From positions 1 through 23,033 of the forward strand of contig JASLCK010000053.1 of the NCBI GenBank assembly GCA_030151865.1: 23,033 bases of DNA, given 5' to 3'. The position numbers were made by a program, and so were the translations under genes. The notes beneath the pieces are model-generated. The model ran no database searches and was not told the DNA's origin. It saw only the letters and a program-made list of their open reading frames with translations. Within the stretch, counting starts at the first letter, position 1, and every line of letters starts with the position of its first letter. Source of the stretch: Rhodospirillaceae bacterium. GTDB lineage: Bacteria > Pseudomonadota > Alphaproteobacteria > Rhodospirillales > Magnetospirillaceae. This document shows, piece by piece, positions 8,837-16,212 of the stretch.

Positions 8837-9508
8837 ATGCGTACGCTCTATCATCTTTGGATTTGCCCGTTTTCGCGCAAGGTGCGGATCACCTTGGGTG
8901 AAAAGAAGCTGCCGTTCGAAATGGTGGTCGAAAAGACCTGGGAGCAACGCCATGACTTTTTGGCGCTGAACCCGGCGGGCGAAGTGCCCGTGCTGATCGA
9001 GGAAGACGGTCAGGTTCTGTCGGATTCCACCGCTATCTGCGAATATCTGGACGAGCTTCAGCCCGACCCGCCGCTGATGGGCCGCACCCTGCAGGAACGC
9101 GCCGAAGTGCGCCGTCTGGTCGGCTGGTTCGATGCCAAGTTCAACCGCGAAGTCACCATCAATCTGGTCGGCGAAAAACTGATCAAGCGCCAGATGGGAT
9201 TTCCCGGTGGTCCGGATTCCCGCATGATCCGCGCTGGATACGCCAATATCCGCCAGCATATGGATTATGTCGGCTGGCTGACCGAACGCCGCCGCTGGCT
9301 GGCCGGTGAACATTTCTCGATGGCCGATATCGCCGCCGCTGCCCACCTGTCCACCGTCGATTACATCGGCGACGTGCCGTGGGAATCCTATCCCGCCGCC
9401 AAGGACTGGTACGCCCGGATCAAGAGCCGCCCCAGTTTCCGGCCCTTGCTGACGGACTACCTGCCGGGCATTCCGCCGCCGAAACATTATGCCGATCTGG
9501 ACTTCTAA
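8837..9508 (+). CDS. fzlA: FzlA-like glutathione S-transferase-fold protein (FtsZ-binding division protein family)
   Basis: FzlA of Caulobacter is a GST-like protein that binds FtsZ filaments and is needed for constriction and for activating septal wall synthesis; it is not thought to act as a classic GST. The 223-aa product has the thioredoxin-like half (MRTLYHLWICPFSRKVRI, with NPAGEVPVL and DSTAICEYLDE) and a helical half (AEVRRLVGWFDAKF, RRWLAGEHFSMADIAAAAHL). It ends in HYADLDF; a conserved C-terminal tail matters for function in the Caulobacter protein. I took the ATG at 8837 because homologues start MRTLYH; an upstream TTG/ATG reading at 8801 adds 12 unlikely residues. The next gene starts inside its last codons, so the two are probably translated together. 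A plain GST is the alternative reading. Confidence 0.75.
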   Translation: MRTLYHLWICPFSRKVRITLGEKKLPFEMVVEKTWEQRHDFLALNPAGEVPVLIEEDGQVLSDSTAICEYLDELQPDPPLMGRTLQERAEVRRLVGWFDAKFNREVTINLVGEKLIKRQMGFPGGPDSRMIRAGYANIRQHMDYVGWLTERRRWLAGEHFSMADIAAAAHLSTVDYIGDVPWESYPAAKDWYARIKSRPSFRPLLTDYLPGIPPPKHYADLDF

Positions 9509-10202
9509 GGCCGGACGTTCGCTTCTTGGGCTTTGTCTGACTGCAACACTGGCGGCAGCGCTTCCGGCGCAAGCTGATGTCATCACACGCCTTCCTGTCT
9601 CCTCTGATCAGGGGCAGGGCAAGGTGGTCGCCCTGACCTTTGACGCCTGCGAATCCCGCACACCCGCGACGTTGGACAAGCGCATCAGCGACTATCTGGT
9701 AACGGCGAATATTCCGTTCACCATCTTTGCCGCCGGACGCTTTGCCCGTCATAACGGGGCCGATCTGACGGCGCTGGCGCAAACCGGGCTGGTGGAAATC
9801 GAAAATCATTCGATGAACCACAACAACCATATGGACCGGATGACCGAGGCCGAAGTACGGCAAGAAGTCACCGACGCCGACGCGGCCATCTATGGTGCTA
9901 CCGGGCGTCATACCCACTTCTTCCGTTTTCCCGCTGGAAACTACAGTCCCCTGGCCTTGGAAACCGTTGAAAAGATGGGATACCGGGTGGTCCACTGGAC
10001 TTTTCCCAGCGGCGACCCGGCTCGGGTCGTTACACCCCAGCATCTCAAGGAATGGGTGCTCAGTCAGACCAAGCCCAACAATATCCTGATATTCCACATC
10101 AATGGCCGGGGATGGTCGACCCCTGACGCCTTGCCGGACATCGTCGCCGACTTACAGCGCCGGGGTTATCGCTTCACCACCTTGGCGGACGCCCTGAAAT
10201 GA
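9489..10202 (+). CDS. Secreted polysaccharide deacetylase (NodB homology domain, CE4-like)
   Basis: CE4 enzymes remove N- or O-acetyl groups from chitin-like sugars, peptidoglycan or exopolysaccharide using a bound metal. The 237-aa product opens with a signal peptide (hydrophobic core about 11-25, likely cleavage after AQA at residue 29), so it acts in the periplasm or outside. Motif 1 is TFDAC (50-54): the catalytic-base Asp52 is present, but the second, metal-binding Asp of TFDD is Ala53. His107 and His111 (HSMNH) supply metal ligands, Arg146 lies in RFPAG, and His203 in IFHING. The start ATG lies 20 bases inside the end of the fzlA-like gene, and the stop overlaps the next gene. The substrate cannot be told from sequence; the division-gene neighbour makes peptidoglycan a reasonable guess. 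Confidence 0.85.
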   Translation: MPIWTSKAGRSLLGLCLTATLAAALPAQADVITRLPVSSDQGQGKVVALTFDACESRTPATLDKRISDYLVTANIPFTIFAAGRFARHNGADLTALAQTGLVEIENHSMNHNNHMDRMTEAEVRQEVTDADAAIYGATGRHTHFFRFPAGNYSPLALETVEKMGYRVVHWTFPSGDPARVVTPQHLKEWVLSQTKPNNILIFHINGRGWSTPDALPDIVADLQRRGYRFTTLADALK

Positions 10203-10693
10203 CATCGCCTTTCTGCTTATCGGACCCCGTCGATTTGGGCATGGGCCGGGTTATCTGCCCGCTGACCGCAGCTGACGCCGCCACCATTGGCACCGCTTCG
10301 GCCAAGATGGATCCCTATTTGCGCCTGGGCTACAGTCCAGTAGCGCTCAGCACGTATCTGCAAAAGGATGATCCTGGCCTGCATCGTTTCAGGATCGAAG
10401 TAAATGGCGAACCTGCTGGCGTGCTGGCCCTGCGCCACCCCTGGCTGCGCGGCCCATTCGTCGAAATGCTGGCAGTTTTGCCGGAAGGACAGGGGCAAGG
10501 GGTCGGCAAGGCCGCCATCGCCTGGGCATTGCGTCACGCCAAGGGCCATGCCGCCAATTTCTGGGCTACTGTTAGCGATTTCAATAAAGCAGGCCGAGCC
10601 TTTTGGGCCACCATGGGCTTTACGGAAGTCTGTTCGCTGCCCGGTCTGGTCGAGAGCGAGAGTGCCGAAATCCTGCTGCGCCGCCAGATTTAA
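10199..10693 (+). CDS. GNAT family N-acetyltransferase
   Basis: The 164-aa product carries a single GNAT domain, which transfers an acetyl group from acetyl-CoA to an amine. Motif A is clear: VEMLAVLPEGQGQGVGKAAI (residues 88-107), with the pyrophosphate-binding Q/RxxGxG/A pattern on the beta4-alpha3 turn. A C-terminal beta6-7 region (RAFWATMGFTEV) follows. The ATG overlaps the TGA of the deacetylase gene as ATGA, a typical sign of translational coupling. The acceptor is unknown. It is far shorter than the Pat-type acetyltransferases that modify acetyl-CoA synthetase and lacks their NDP-forming ligase-like domain, so position next to acs is not enough to call it the Acs acetylase. It ends 24 bases before a bidirectional terminator. 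Confidence 0.85.
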   Translation: MTSPFCLSDPVDLGMGRVICPLTAADAATIGTASAKMDPYLRLGYSPVALSTYLQKDDPGLHRFRIEVNGEPAGVLALRHPWLRGPFVEMLAVLPEGQGQGVGKAAIAWALRHAKGHAANFWATVSDFNKAGRAFWATMGFTEVCSLPGLVESESAEILLRRQI

Positions 10694-10716
10694 CCGCCCA
10701 ACGCTCTTTAAGAAAA

Positions 10717-10757
10717 AAACGGCGGACCGGGTTGCCCCGATCCGCCGTTTGTCTTTT
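10717..10757. terminator. Bidirectional terminator between the GNAT gene and acs
   Basis: AAACGGCGGA (10717-10726) pairs perfectly with TCCGCCGTTT (10741-10750), and an inner CGGG/CCCG stem closes a TTGC loop. The + strand has TTTGTCTTTTT after the stem and the - strand has seven T's, so it should stop both converging transcripts. Confidence 0.92.
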
Positions 10758-10768
10758 TAAAACACCGC

Positions 10769-12709
10769 TTATTCTTGGTTCATGCGGTTATCGACCAGAT
10801 CTTCCACCACCGTCGGATCGGCCAGGGTCGAGGTATCGCCCAGGCTGTCATGTTCGTTGGCGGCGATCTTACGCAGAATGCGACGCATGATCTTGCCCGA
10901 ACGGGTCTTGGGCAGGCCCGGTGCCCACTGGATCAGATCGGGCGTAGCGATCGGGCCGATTTCCTTACGGACCCAGTTCACCAGTTCCTTGCGCAGATCT
11001 TCCGACGGATTAACCCCCGCCACCAGGGTGACATAGGCATAGATGCCCTGCCCCTTGATGTCGTGCGGATAACCAACGACGGCGGCTTCGGCGACCTTGG
11101 GATGGGCGACCAGCGCCGATTCCACTTCCGCCGTCCCCATGCGATGACCCGACACGTTAATAACGTCGTCAACGCGGCCGGTGATCCAGTAATAGCCGTC
11201 TTCGTCGCGGCGGCAACCGTCGCCGGTGAAATAGAGGCCCTTGTAAGTGCTGAAGTAGGTCTGCACGAAACGTTCGTGATCGCCATAGACCGATCGCATC
11301 TGCCCCGGCCAGGAATCGACGATGCACAGATTGCCTTCGGTCGCGCCGTGCAGTTCCTCGCCGCCGGCATCGACGACGATCGGCTTGACGCCGAAGAACG
11401 GACGGGTGGCCGAACCCGGTTTCAGAGCGGTGGCGCCCGGCAGCGGGGTGATCAGAATGCCGCCGGTTTCAGTCTGCCACCAGGTATCAACGATGGGGCA
11501 ACGGCCTTCACCGACCACATTGTGGTACCACAGCCAGGCTTCCGGGTTGATGGGCTCGCCCACCGAACCCAACAGACGCAGGGACGAACGGCTGGTACTC
11601 TTGACCGGGCCTTCGCCTTCACGCATCAGGGCGCGGATAGCGGTCGGCGCGGTATAGAAGATGCTGACCTTGTGCTTGTCCACCACCTGCCAGAAGCGCG
11701 AGCTGTCCGGATAGTTGGGGATGCCTTCGAACATCAAGGTGGTGGCGCCGTTGGCCAGCGGGCCATAGACGATATAGCTGTGGCCGGTAACCCAGCCCAC
11801 GTCGGCGGTGCACCAATAGATGTCGCCGTCCTTGTAATCGAAAACATACTGATGGGTGATCGAGGCATAGACCAGATAGCCGCCGGTGGTGTGCAGCACA
11901 CCCTTGGGCTTGCCGGTCGAACCGGAGGTATAGAGGATGAACAGCGGATCTTCGGCGTTCATCTCGGCGGCGGTGTGGGTCGGCGCGGCCTTTTCCACCA
12001 GATCATGATACCAGTGGTCACGGCCCGCCACCATGGCGACATCACCGCCGGTGCGCTTGACCACCACCACGTTCTTGACCGAGGGGCAGGTTTCCAAGGC
12101 CTTGTCGGCATTGACCTTCAGGGGCACCCGACGACCGCCGCGCAGACCCTCGTCAGCGGTGATCAGGATCGAGCTGTCGCAATCTTCCAGACGACCAGCC
12201 AGGCTGTCGGGCGAGAAGCCGCCGAAGACGATGGAATGGATCGCCCCGATGCGGGCGCAGGCCAGCATGGAAACGGCCGCTTCCGGGATCATCGGCAGGT
12301 AGATGGTGACACGATCACCCTTTTTGACGCCCAGCGCTTCCAGGGCATTGGCCAGACGGCAAACCCGTTCATGCAGCTGACGATAGGTGATGTGTTCGGA
12401 TTCGTTGGGGTTGTCGCCTTCCCAGATGATGGCGGTCTGATCGCCGCGCGTAGCCAGATGGCGGTCCAGGCAATTGGCCGCAACATTCAGCGTGCCGTCG
12501 GCGAACCAACGGATATGCACGTCGCCAGAGAAAGAGACATCCTTGACCTGGGTGTAAGGCTTGATCCAGTCCAGACGCTTGCCATGTTCGCCCCAAAACC
12601 CTTCAGGGTCGTTGACCGAGCGGTCATACCATTCCTGATAGGTCTTTTCGTTAATCAGGGCGTTCTTGGCGAAGTCTGTCGGAACGGGAAAGAGATTCTG
12701 GTCGGACAT
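10769..12709 (-). CDS. acs: Acetyl-CoA synthetase (AMP-forming)
   Basis: Acs activates acetate to acetyl-CoA with ATP via acetyl-AMP in the cytoplasm. The 646-aa length is normal. Visible motifs are YTSGSTGKPKGV (ATP P-loop), DTWWQTETGG, YFTGDGCRRDEDGYYWITGRVDD around the domain hinge, and PKTRSGKIMRR near the C-terminus. Lys606 in that last motif corresponds to Lys609 of the enteric enzymes, whose acetylation shuts the enzyme off and whose deacetylation by CobB restores it. The ATG at 12707-12709 is preceded by an AGGGAGA about 11 nt upstream. It is convergent with the GNAT gene, and a possible promoter lies at 12791-12819. No neighbour such as actP or a phasin is present. Confidence 0.97.
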   Translation of the reverse strand: MSDQNLFPVPTDFAKNALINEKTYQEWYDRSVNDPEGFWGEHGKRLDWIKPYTQVKDVSFSGDVHIRWFADGTLNVAANCLDRHLATRGDQTAIIWEGDNPNESEHITYRQLHERVCRLANALEALGVKKGDRVTIYLPMIPEAAVSMLACARIGAIHSIVFGGFSPDSLAGRLEDCDSSILITADEGLRGGRRVPLKVNADKALETCPSVKNVVVVKRTGGDVAMVAGRDHWYHDLVEKAAPTHTAAEMNAEDPLFILYTSGSTGKPKGVLHTTGGYLVYASITHQYVFDYKDGDIYWCTADVGWVTGHSYIVYGPLANGATTLMFEGIPNYPDSSRFWQVVDKHKVSIFYTAPTAIRALMREGEGPVKSTSRSSLRLLGSVGEPINPEAWLWYHNVVGEGRCPIVDTWWQTETGGILITPLPGATALKPGSATRPFFGVKPIVVDAGGEELHGATEGNLCIVDSWPGQMRSVYGDHERFVQTYFSTYKGLYFTGDGCRRDEDGYYWITGRVDDVINVSGHRMGTAEVESALVAHPKVAEAAVVGYPHDIKGQGIYAYVTLVAGVNPSEDLRKELVNWVRKEIGPIATPDLIQWAPGLPKTRSGKIMRRILRKIAANEHDSLGDTSTLADPTVVEDLVDNRMNQE

Positions 12710-12790
12710 TTTCTATGAGGTCTCCCTTTCGTGGCTCTGAATCCCCCTGTTTGCCAGGTGGTGATTTGGCCTTTCTGCGTTATCGGGAGA

Positions 12791-12819
12791 AGTATGGGCA
12801 AAGTTGCAGCGCCAAACAA
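12791..12819 (-). promoter_or_regulatory. Candidate sigma-70 promoter of acs
   Basis: Read on the - strand, TTGTTT (12819-12814) and CATACT (12796-12791) are separated by 17 bases, about 80 bases before the acs start. Each box is an imperfect match, and a small AGCGC/GCGCT hairpin overlaps the -35 side. Confidence 0.28.
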
Positions 12820-12889
12820 GCGCTACCACGCTATTTCCCCTACGAATTCATAGTTATTCCATCATAGAACCGAAGACGAGCCAGATGTG

Positions 12890-13258
12890 CTACTCCGTAA
12901 GCAGGAGAACCCCATCCTTTAGTACTATCTTGACTTCGGTTAGACTTTTGCCCGCGCACGGCCCACCAATGCAAAAGCCATCTTCGATGCGAAAAGACGC
13001 TCCGTGCACGCTGCACAGGATGTGTTTTCCTTGGTGATCAAGAAAACGTCCCGGCTCCCAATCCAGCGGCGCACCGATATGGGGACAGGAATTACGGTAA
13101 GCCCGAACCATACTGCCCGAGCGCACGACCATCACCGAGGCCGGACGATTGTCCAAAACGACGGAAAAAGCAGCACTGCCCGGATCACTCAACTGATCCA
13201 GAAAACAAAGCTCCTGATCAGGGGCTTTGTCGGTGCCGCTTTTTCCATCCCGACTCAT
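12890..13258 (-). CDS. Rieske [2Fe-2S] ferredoxin-like protein
   Basis: The 122-aa soluble protein has a complete Rieske site: Cys58-Pro-His60 in CPHIGAPLDW and Cys82-Ser-Val-His85 in CSVHGASF. These bind a [2Fe-2S] cluster through two Cys and two His. Size and layout fit the small Rieske ferredoxins that pass electrons to oxygenases, or NirD-like proteins; no oxygenase or reductase partner is nearby. There is no signal peptide or membrane anchor, so it is cytoplasmic. Its ATG follows the stop of the EVE gene by a single base (TAAAATG), so translation is coupled. It is the last gene of the - strand run that starts at tsaD. Its electron partner is unknown. Confidence 0.88.
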   Translation of the reverse strand: MSRDGKSGTDKAPDQELCFLDQLSDPGSAAFSVVLDNRPASVMVVRSGSMVRAYRNSCPHIGAPLDWEPGRFLDHQGKHILCSVHGASFRIEDGFCIGGPCAGKSLTEVKIVLKDGVLLLTE

Positions 13259-13259
13259 T

Positions 13260-13673
13260 TTACCGACCGACCCCGCCCAGCGCGCAGATCAAATCCCAGG
13301 CCGGGTCATCAATGGGCATGACCGACAGGCGGGACTGGCGCACCAGGGCCAGATGATTGAGACGAGGATCGTCCTTGATCTGGTCCAGACTGACCGGCTG
13401 GGCAAATGGTTTGACCATCTGGAAATCGACCATGCCGAAACGCCCGGTTTCATCGCTGTTGTCGGGATAATATTCCCGCACCACCTCGACGATGCCGACG
13501 ATACGCCGTTCCTTTACCGAATGATAAAAGAACGCCAGATCGCCCAGCCGCATGGCCTTCAGATTGTTCGACGCCTGATAATTGCGCACTCCATTCCAAT
13601 GGGTGCGGCCAGCCTTGACCTGATCGTCCCACGACCATGTGCCGGGCTCGGACTTGACCAGCCAGCGCGCCAT
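13260..13673 (-). CDS. EVE domain-containing protein
   Basis: The 137-aa product is a single EVE domain, recognised from the N-terminal WLVKSEPGTWSWDD, the HWNGVRNYQASNNLKAMRLGDLAFFYHS core and the RIVGIVEVVREYYPD strand. EVE domains are PUA/YTH-like folds that bind modified bases in DNA or RNA. Stand-alone forms are widespread in proteobacteria, but their ligand is mostly unproven. The start at 13671-13673 follows the yciI stop by one base (TAACATG). Its transcription unit begins with tsaD, a tRNA-modification gene, which is at least compatible with a role linked to modified RNA. That link is inference only. Confidence 0.92.
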   Translation of the reverse strand: MARWLVKSEPGTWSWDDQVKAGRTHWNGVRNYQASNNLKAMRLGDLAFFYHSVKERRIVGIVEVVREYYPDNSDETGRFGMVDFQMVKPFAQPVSLDQIKDDPRLNHLALVRQSRLSVMPIDDPAWDLICALGGVGR

Positions 13674-13674
13674 G

Positions 13675-13953
13675 TTACGGCAGCACCTTCTTATAAGGAC
13701 GAATGGTCACCGACTCGAACAGACCGGCCTTGGCGTAAGGATCTTGAGCAAAGGCGGCTTCCACTGCGGCACGGTCGGGAAAATCCACCACCACCATGCT
13801 GCCGGTCATCCCTTGGCCGTCTTCGGTCAAGGTAGGACCGGCGATGACGATCTTGTCCAGATGGCTTTTCAGAAACTCCACATGCTGGGCGCGGTTGGCC
13901 AGACGGACTTCCTGATGGTTGGGCTTATCGACGCAATGCACAAAAAACAGCAT
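13675..13953 (-). CDS. YciI family protein
   Basis: The 92-aa product is a ferredoxin-like alpha+beta protein of the YciI/YCII family (MLFFVHCVDK, HVEFLKSHLDKIVIAGPTL, GSMVVVDFPDRAAVEAAFAQDPY). Family members form dimers with a conserved His and Asp and have been proposed to act as small lyases or dehydrochlorinases, but most, including this type, have no proven reaction. The ATG at 13951-13953 has GAGG 10 nt upstream. Another ATG seven bases further up is out of frame. It lies 28 bases after gpsA and is followed with a one-base gap by the EVE gene. Confidence 0.88.
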   Translation of the reverse strand: MLFFVHCVDKPNHQEVRLANRAQHVEFLKSHLDKIVIAGPTLTEDGQGMTGSMVVVDFPDRAAVEAAFAQDPYAKAGLFESVTIRPYKKVLP

Positions 13954-13981
13954 GACCCATGATCCTCTTCTTTAAACGCGA

Positions 13982-14983
13982 TTACTCGCCGGAAAAGCCC
14001 AGCTCGGTCTTGAACGGACGGGCCAGCAGCCCGTGAATGGTTTCCTTAATGCCAACGCCCCGATGCAACAGCCCTTCGACAGCCTGGCAAATGGGCAGTT
14101 CGACGCCCAAGCGCAAGGCCAGCCCGACCACCGAAGCAGCGGTCGCCACCCCTTCGGTCACAGCGCGACGCGATGCCAGGATGTCGGTCAGGCTTTTGCC
14201 TTCCCCCAGCGCGAAACCCAGCGAGTAATTGCGTGATTGCTGCGACGATGCCGTCAGGATCAGATCGCCCAGCCCCGACAGCCCCATGCAGGTTTCTGGT
14301 CGCGCCCCCTTGGCGATGGCCAAGCGGCTTAGCTCCGCCAGACCGCGGGTAATCAGCGACGCCCGTCCGTTGTCGCCCAGGCCGCGGCCTTCCACCACGC
14401 CGCAGGCGATCGCCAGCACGTTCTTGACCGCCCCCCCCATTTCCGCGCCGATCACATCATCGGTCAGATAAGGGCGGAAGGTCGGCGTGCCGATGGCCTC
14501 GATCAGCTTGCGACCCAGATCGGTATCGGCGCAAGCCAAGGTGATGGCGGTGGGCAAACCCCGCGCCACCTCGATCGCAAAGGTCGGACCGGACAGTACG
14601 GCGATGGGGGTATCGGGCAATTCTTCCGCCACGACTTCGCTCATGATGGCAAGGCTGCCGGTTTCAATGCCCTTGGCGCACACCAACGCCGGAACACCCG
14701 CAGGCAAATAGGCCCGCAACTGGCGACAGACGCCACGCAGGAATTGCGACGGCACCACCAGCAACACGGCATCCTGACGGGCGGCCAAAGCCAGATCGGA
14801 CGTGGCGACAATGCCGTCCAACTGCACATCGGGCAGATAGATGCTGTTGCGGTTTTCCGCCTGGATGGTGGCGGCGACCTCGGGTTCATGCGCCCATAAG
14901 GTAACATCGCGCCCGGCGCGCTTGGCGGTAAGAGCCAGCGCGGTGCCCCAGGCACCCGCGCCGATAATGCCGATTTTCTGCAT
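13982..14983 (-). CDS. gpsA: Glycerol-3-phosphate dehydrogenase [NAD(P)+]
   Basis: GpsA reduces dihydroxyacetone phosphate to sn-glycerol 3-phosphate, the backbone for phospholipids. The 333-aa product begins with the NAD-binding GAGAWG (8-13), followed by LSGPTFAIEVARGLPTA and the EMGGAVKNVLAIACGVVEG segment with the catalytic lysine. Further on are the GLSGLGDL and SRNYSLGFALGEG motifs, all usual for the family. The start at 14981-14983 has AGGATC about 10 bases upstream. It is 119 bases downstream of tsaD on the same strand, an arrangement common in alphaproteobacteria, and precedes yciI. Confidence 0.97.
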   Translation of the reverse strand: MQKIGIIGAGAWGTALALTAKRAGRDVTLWAHEPEVAATIQAENRNSIYLPDVQLDGIVATSDLALAARQDAVLLVVPSQFLRGVCRQLRAYLPAGVPALVCAKGIETGSLAIMSEVVAEELPDTPIAVLSGPTFAIEVARGLPTAITLACADTDLGRKLIEAIGTPTFRPYLTDDVIGAEMGGAVKNVLAIACGVVEGRGLGDNGRASLITRGLAELSRLAIAKGARPETCMGLSGLGDLILTASSQQSRNYSLGFALGEGKSLTDILASRRAVTEGVATAASVVGLALRLGVELPICQAVEGLLHRGVGIKETIHGLLARPFKTELGFSGE

Positions 14984-15006
14984 TCTGTCTTGATCCTAGG
15001 GGATTG

Positions 15007-15046
15007 GTCCCTTGGGGACGGTTATGCCCCCGCCCGGTGCGGGCGG
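15007..15046. other. Two short hairpins in the tsaD-gpsA gap
   Basis: GTCCC-TTG-GGGAC (15007-15019) and CCGCCCG-GTG-CGGGCGG (15030-15046) are perfect tight stems in the 119-base gap between tsaD and gpsA. Neither is followed by a T tract on the - strand, so they are not standard terminators. They may be processing or mRNA-stability elements. Confidence 0.35.
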
Positions 15047-15102
15047 CAAGCAAAGCCGCGATGAAATTTCAACCTCTCGACGGTGCACGCCAAGGCACAC
15101 AT

Positions 15103-16158
15103 TCAGGCTTTGACGCCCGCACCTCGCAATTGTTTCGCATCCGGGTCCAGCGGCCAACGCGGGCGGGGCGCGAAGTCCAGCCCATCGCTTTGCCCCAGGC
15201 GGAAACGTTCCAACCCGGCCCAGGCGATCATCGCGGCATTGTCGGTGCACAACCGCAGGGGCGGGGCCACCAATTCAAAGCCACGCTTGGCCCCGGTTTT
15301 CGCCAAGGTCTCCCGCAGCAGGGAATTGGCAGCGACGCCCCCCGCCACCACCAGCTTGCCCGCTACATCGGGATAGTGCTCAGTAAACGTGACCATGGCA
15401 TGAGCCACGCGGTCGGCAATCGCTTCGGCCACCGCCAACTGAAACGCCGCCGCGATATCATAGCGGTCCTGAGCGGATGGATTTTCCTGCTCGGCAATCA
15501 GCAGACGCACGGCGTTCTTCAAGCCGGAGAAGGAAAAGTCACACCCCGGCTTTCCCTTCATCGGACGGGGCAGGGTGAAACGCAAGGGATCGCCCAGCGC
15601 CGCGGCCTTTTGTACTGCCGGACCGCCGGGATAGCCGAGCGCCAGCATCTTGGCGACCTTGTCAAAGGCCTCGCCCGCTGCATCGTCGATGGTTGCCCCC
15701 AGGCGGCGATAACGCCCGACACCTTCAACCGCCAGCAATTGGCAGTGACCGCCCGACACCAGCAGCAGCAGATAGGGAAAATCCAGGCCATTGGACAGTC
15801 GCGCCGTCAAGGCATGGCCTTCCAGATGGTTGACGGCGATAAAGGGCTTGCCGGTCACGGCGGCAATGGCCTTACCCGTCATCACGCCAACGATCACGCC
15901 GCCGATCAACCCCGGCCCGCCAGTGGCGGCAATGGCGTCCACATCGGCCAAGGCAACGCCGGACCGTTCCAGCGCCTCGGCCACCAATCGGTCCATATGG
16001 TCAAGGTGGGCGCGGGCGGCGATTTCCGGCACCACGCCCCCATAGGGCTGATGTTCGTCAAGTTGCGACAAGACGACATCGGCCAGAATGGTCCGGTCGT
16101 CCCTGACAAGAGCGGCGGCGGTTTCGTCGCAGCTGCTTTCGATGCCCAAGATAATCAT
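15103..16158 (-). CDS. tsaD: tRNA N6-adenosine threonylcarbamoyltransferase
   Basis: TsaD transfers the threonylcarbamoyl group to A37 of tRNAs that read ANN codons, working with TsaB, TsaE and TsaC. The 351-aa product has GIESSCDETA at the N-terminus and metal-binding His111 and His115 in NHLEGH, the same numbers as in E. coli. It also has the glycine-rich LVSGGHCQL and the TDNAAMIAWAG motif with a metal-binding Asp. The start ATG at 16156-16158 begins directly with IILGIESSCDE as in homologues. The frame stays open upstream to 16782, but that part overlaps hemC and is spurious. It is divergent from hemC across 54 bases and heads the run tsaD-gpsA-yciI-EVE-Rieske. Confidence 0.97.
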   Translation of the reverse strand: MIILGIESSCDETAAALVRDDRTILADVVLSQLDEHQPYGGVVPEIAARAHLDHMDRLVAEALERSGVALADVDAIAATGGPGLIGGVIVGVMTGKAIAAVTGKPFIAVNHLEGHALTARLSNGLDFPYLLLLVSGGHCQLLAVEGVGRYRRLGATIDDAAGEAFDKVAKMLALGYPGGPAVQKAAALGDPLRFTLPRPMKGKPGCDFSFSGLKNAVRLLIAEQENPSAQDRYDIAAAFQLAVAEAIADRVAHAMVTFTEHYPDVAGKLVVAGGVAANSLLRETLAKTGAKRGFELVAPPLRLCTDNAAMIAWAGLERFRLGQSDGLDFAPRPRWPLDPDAKQLRGAGVKA

Positions 16159-16212
16159 GCTTTTTTTACTATCTTCTTTCCTCGTCGGGTTCCAGCCATT
16201 AGAACAGGTTTC

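Noticed and set aside
10775..12718. A 647-aa + strand open frame opposite acs, and a similar 478-aa - strand frame opposite gltD (2650-4086)
   Set aside because: Both mirror clear enzyme genes, show no recognisable domain and no ribosome site, and are shadows of the real reading frames.
12808..12824. Terminator after the Rieske gene (AGCGC/GCGCT hairpin)
   Set aside because: The stem is only five pairs and no T tract follows on the - strand.
15004..16212. N-terminal extension of the hemC frame
   Set aside because: The extension is antisense to tsaD and has no family counterpart; MTTSLLRIGTRGS at 16213 is the normal hemC start. The tsaD frame extension to 16782 fails for the same reason.
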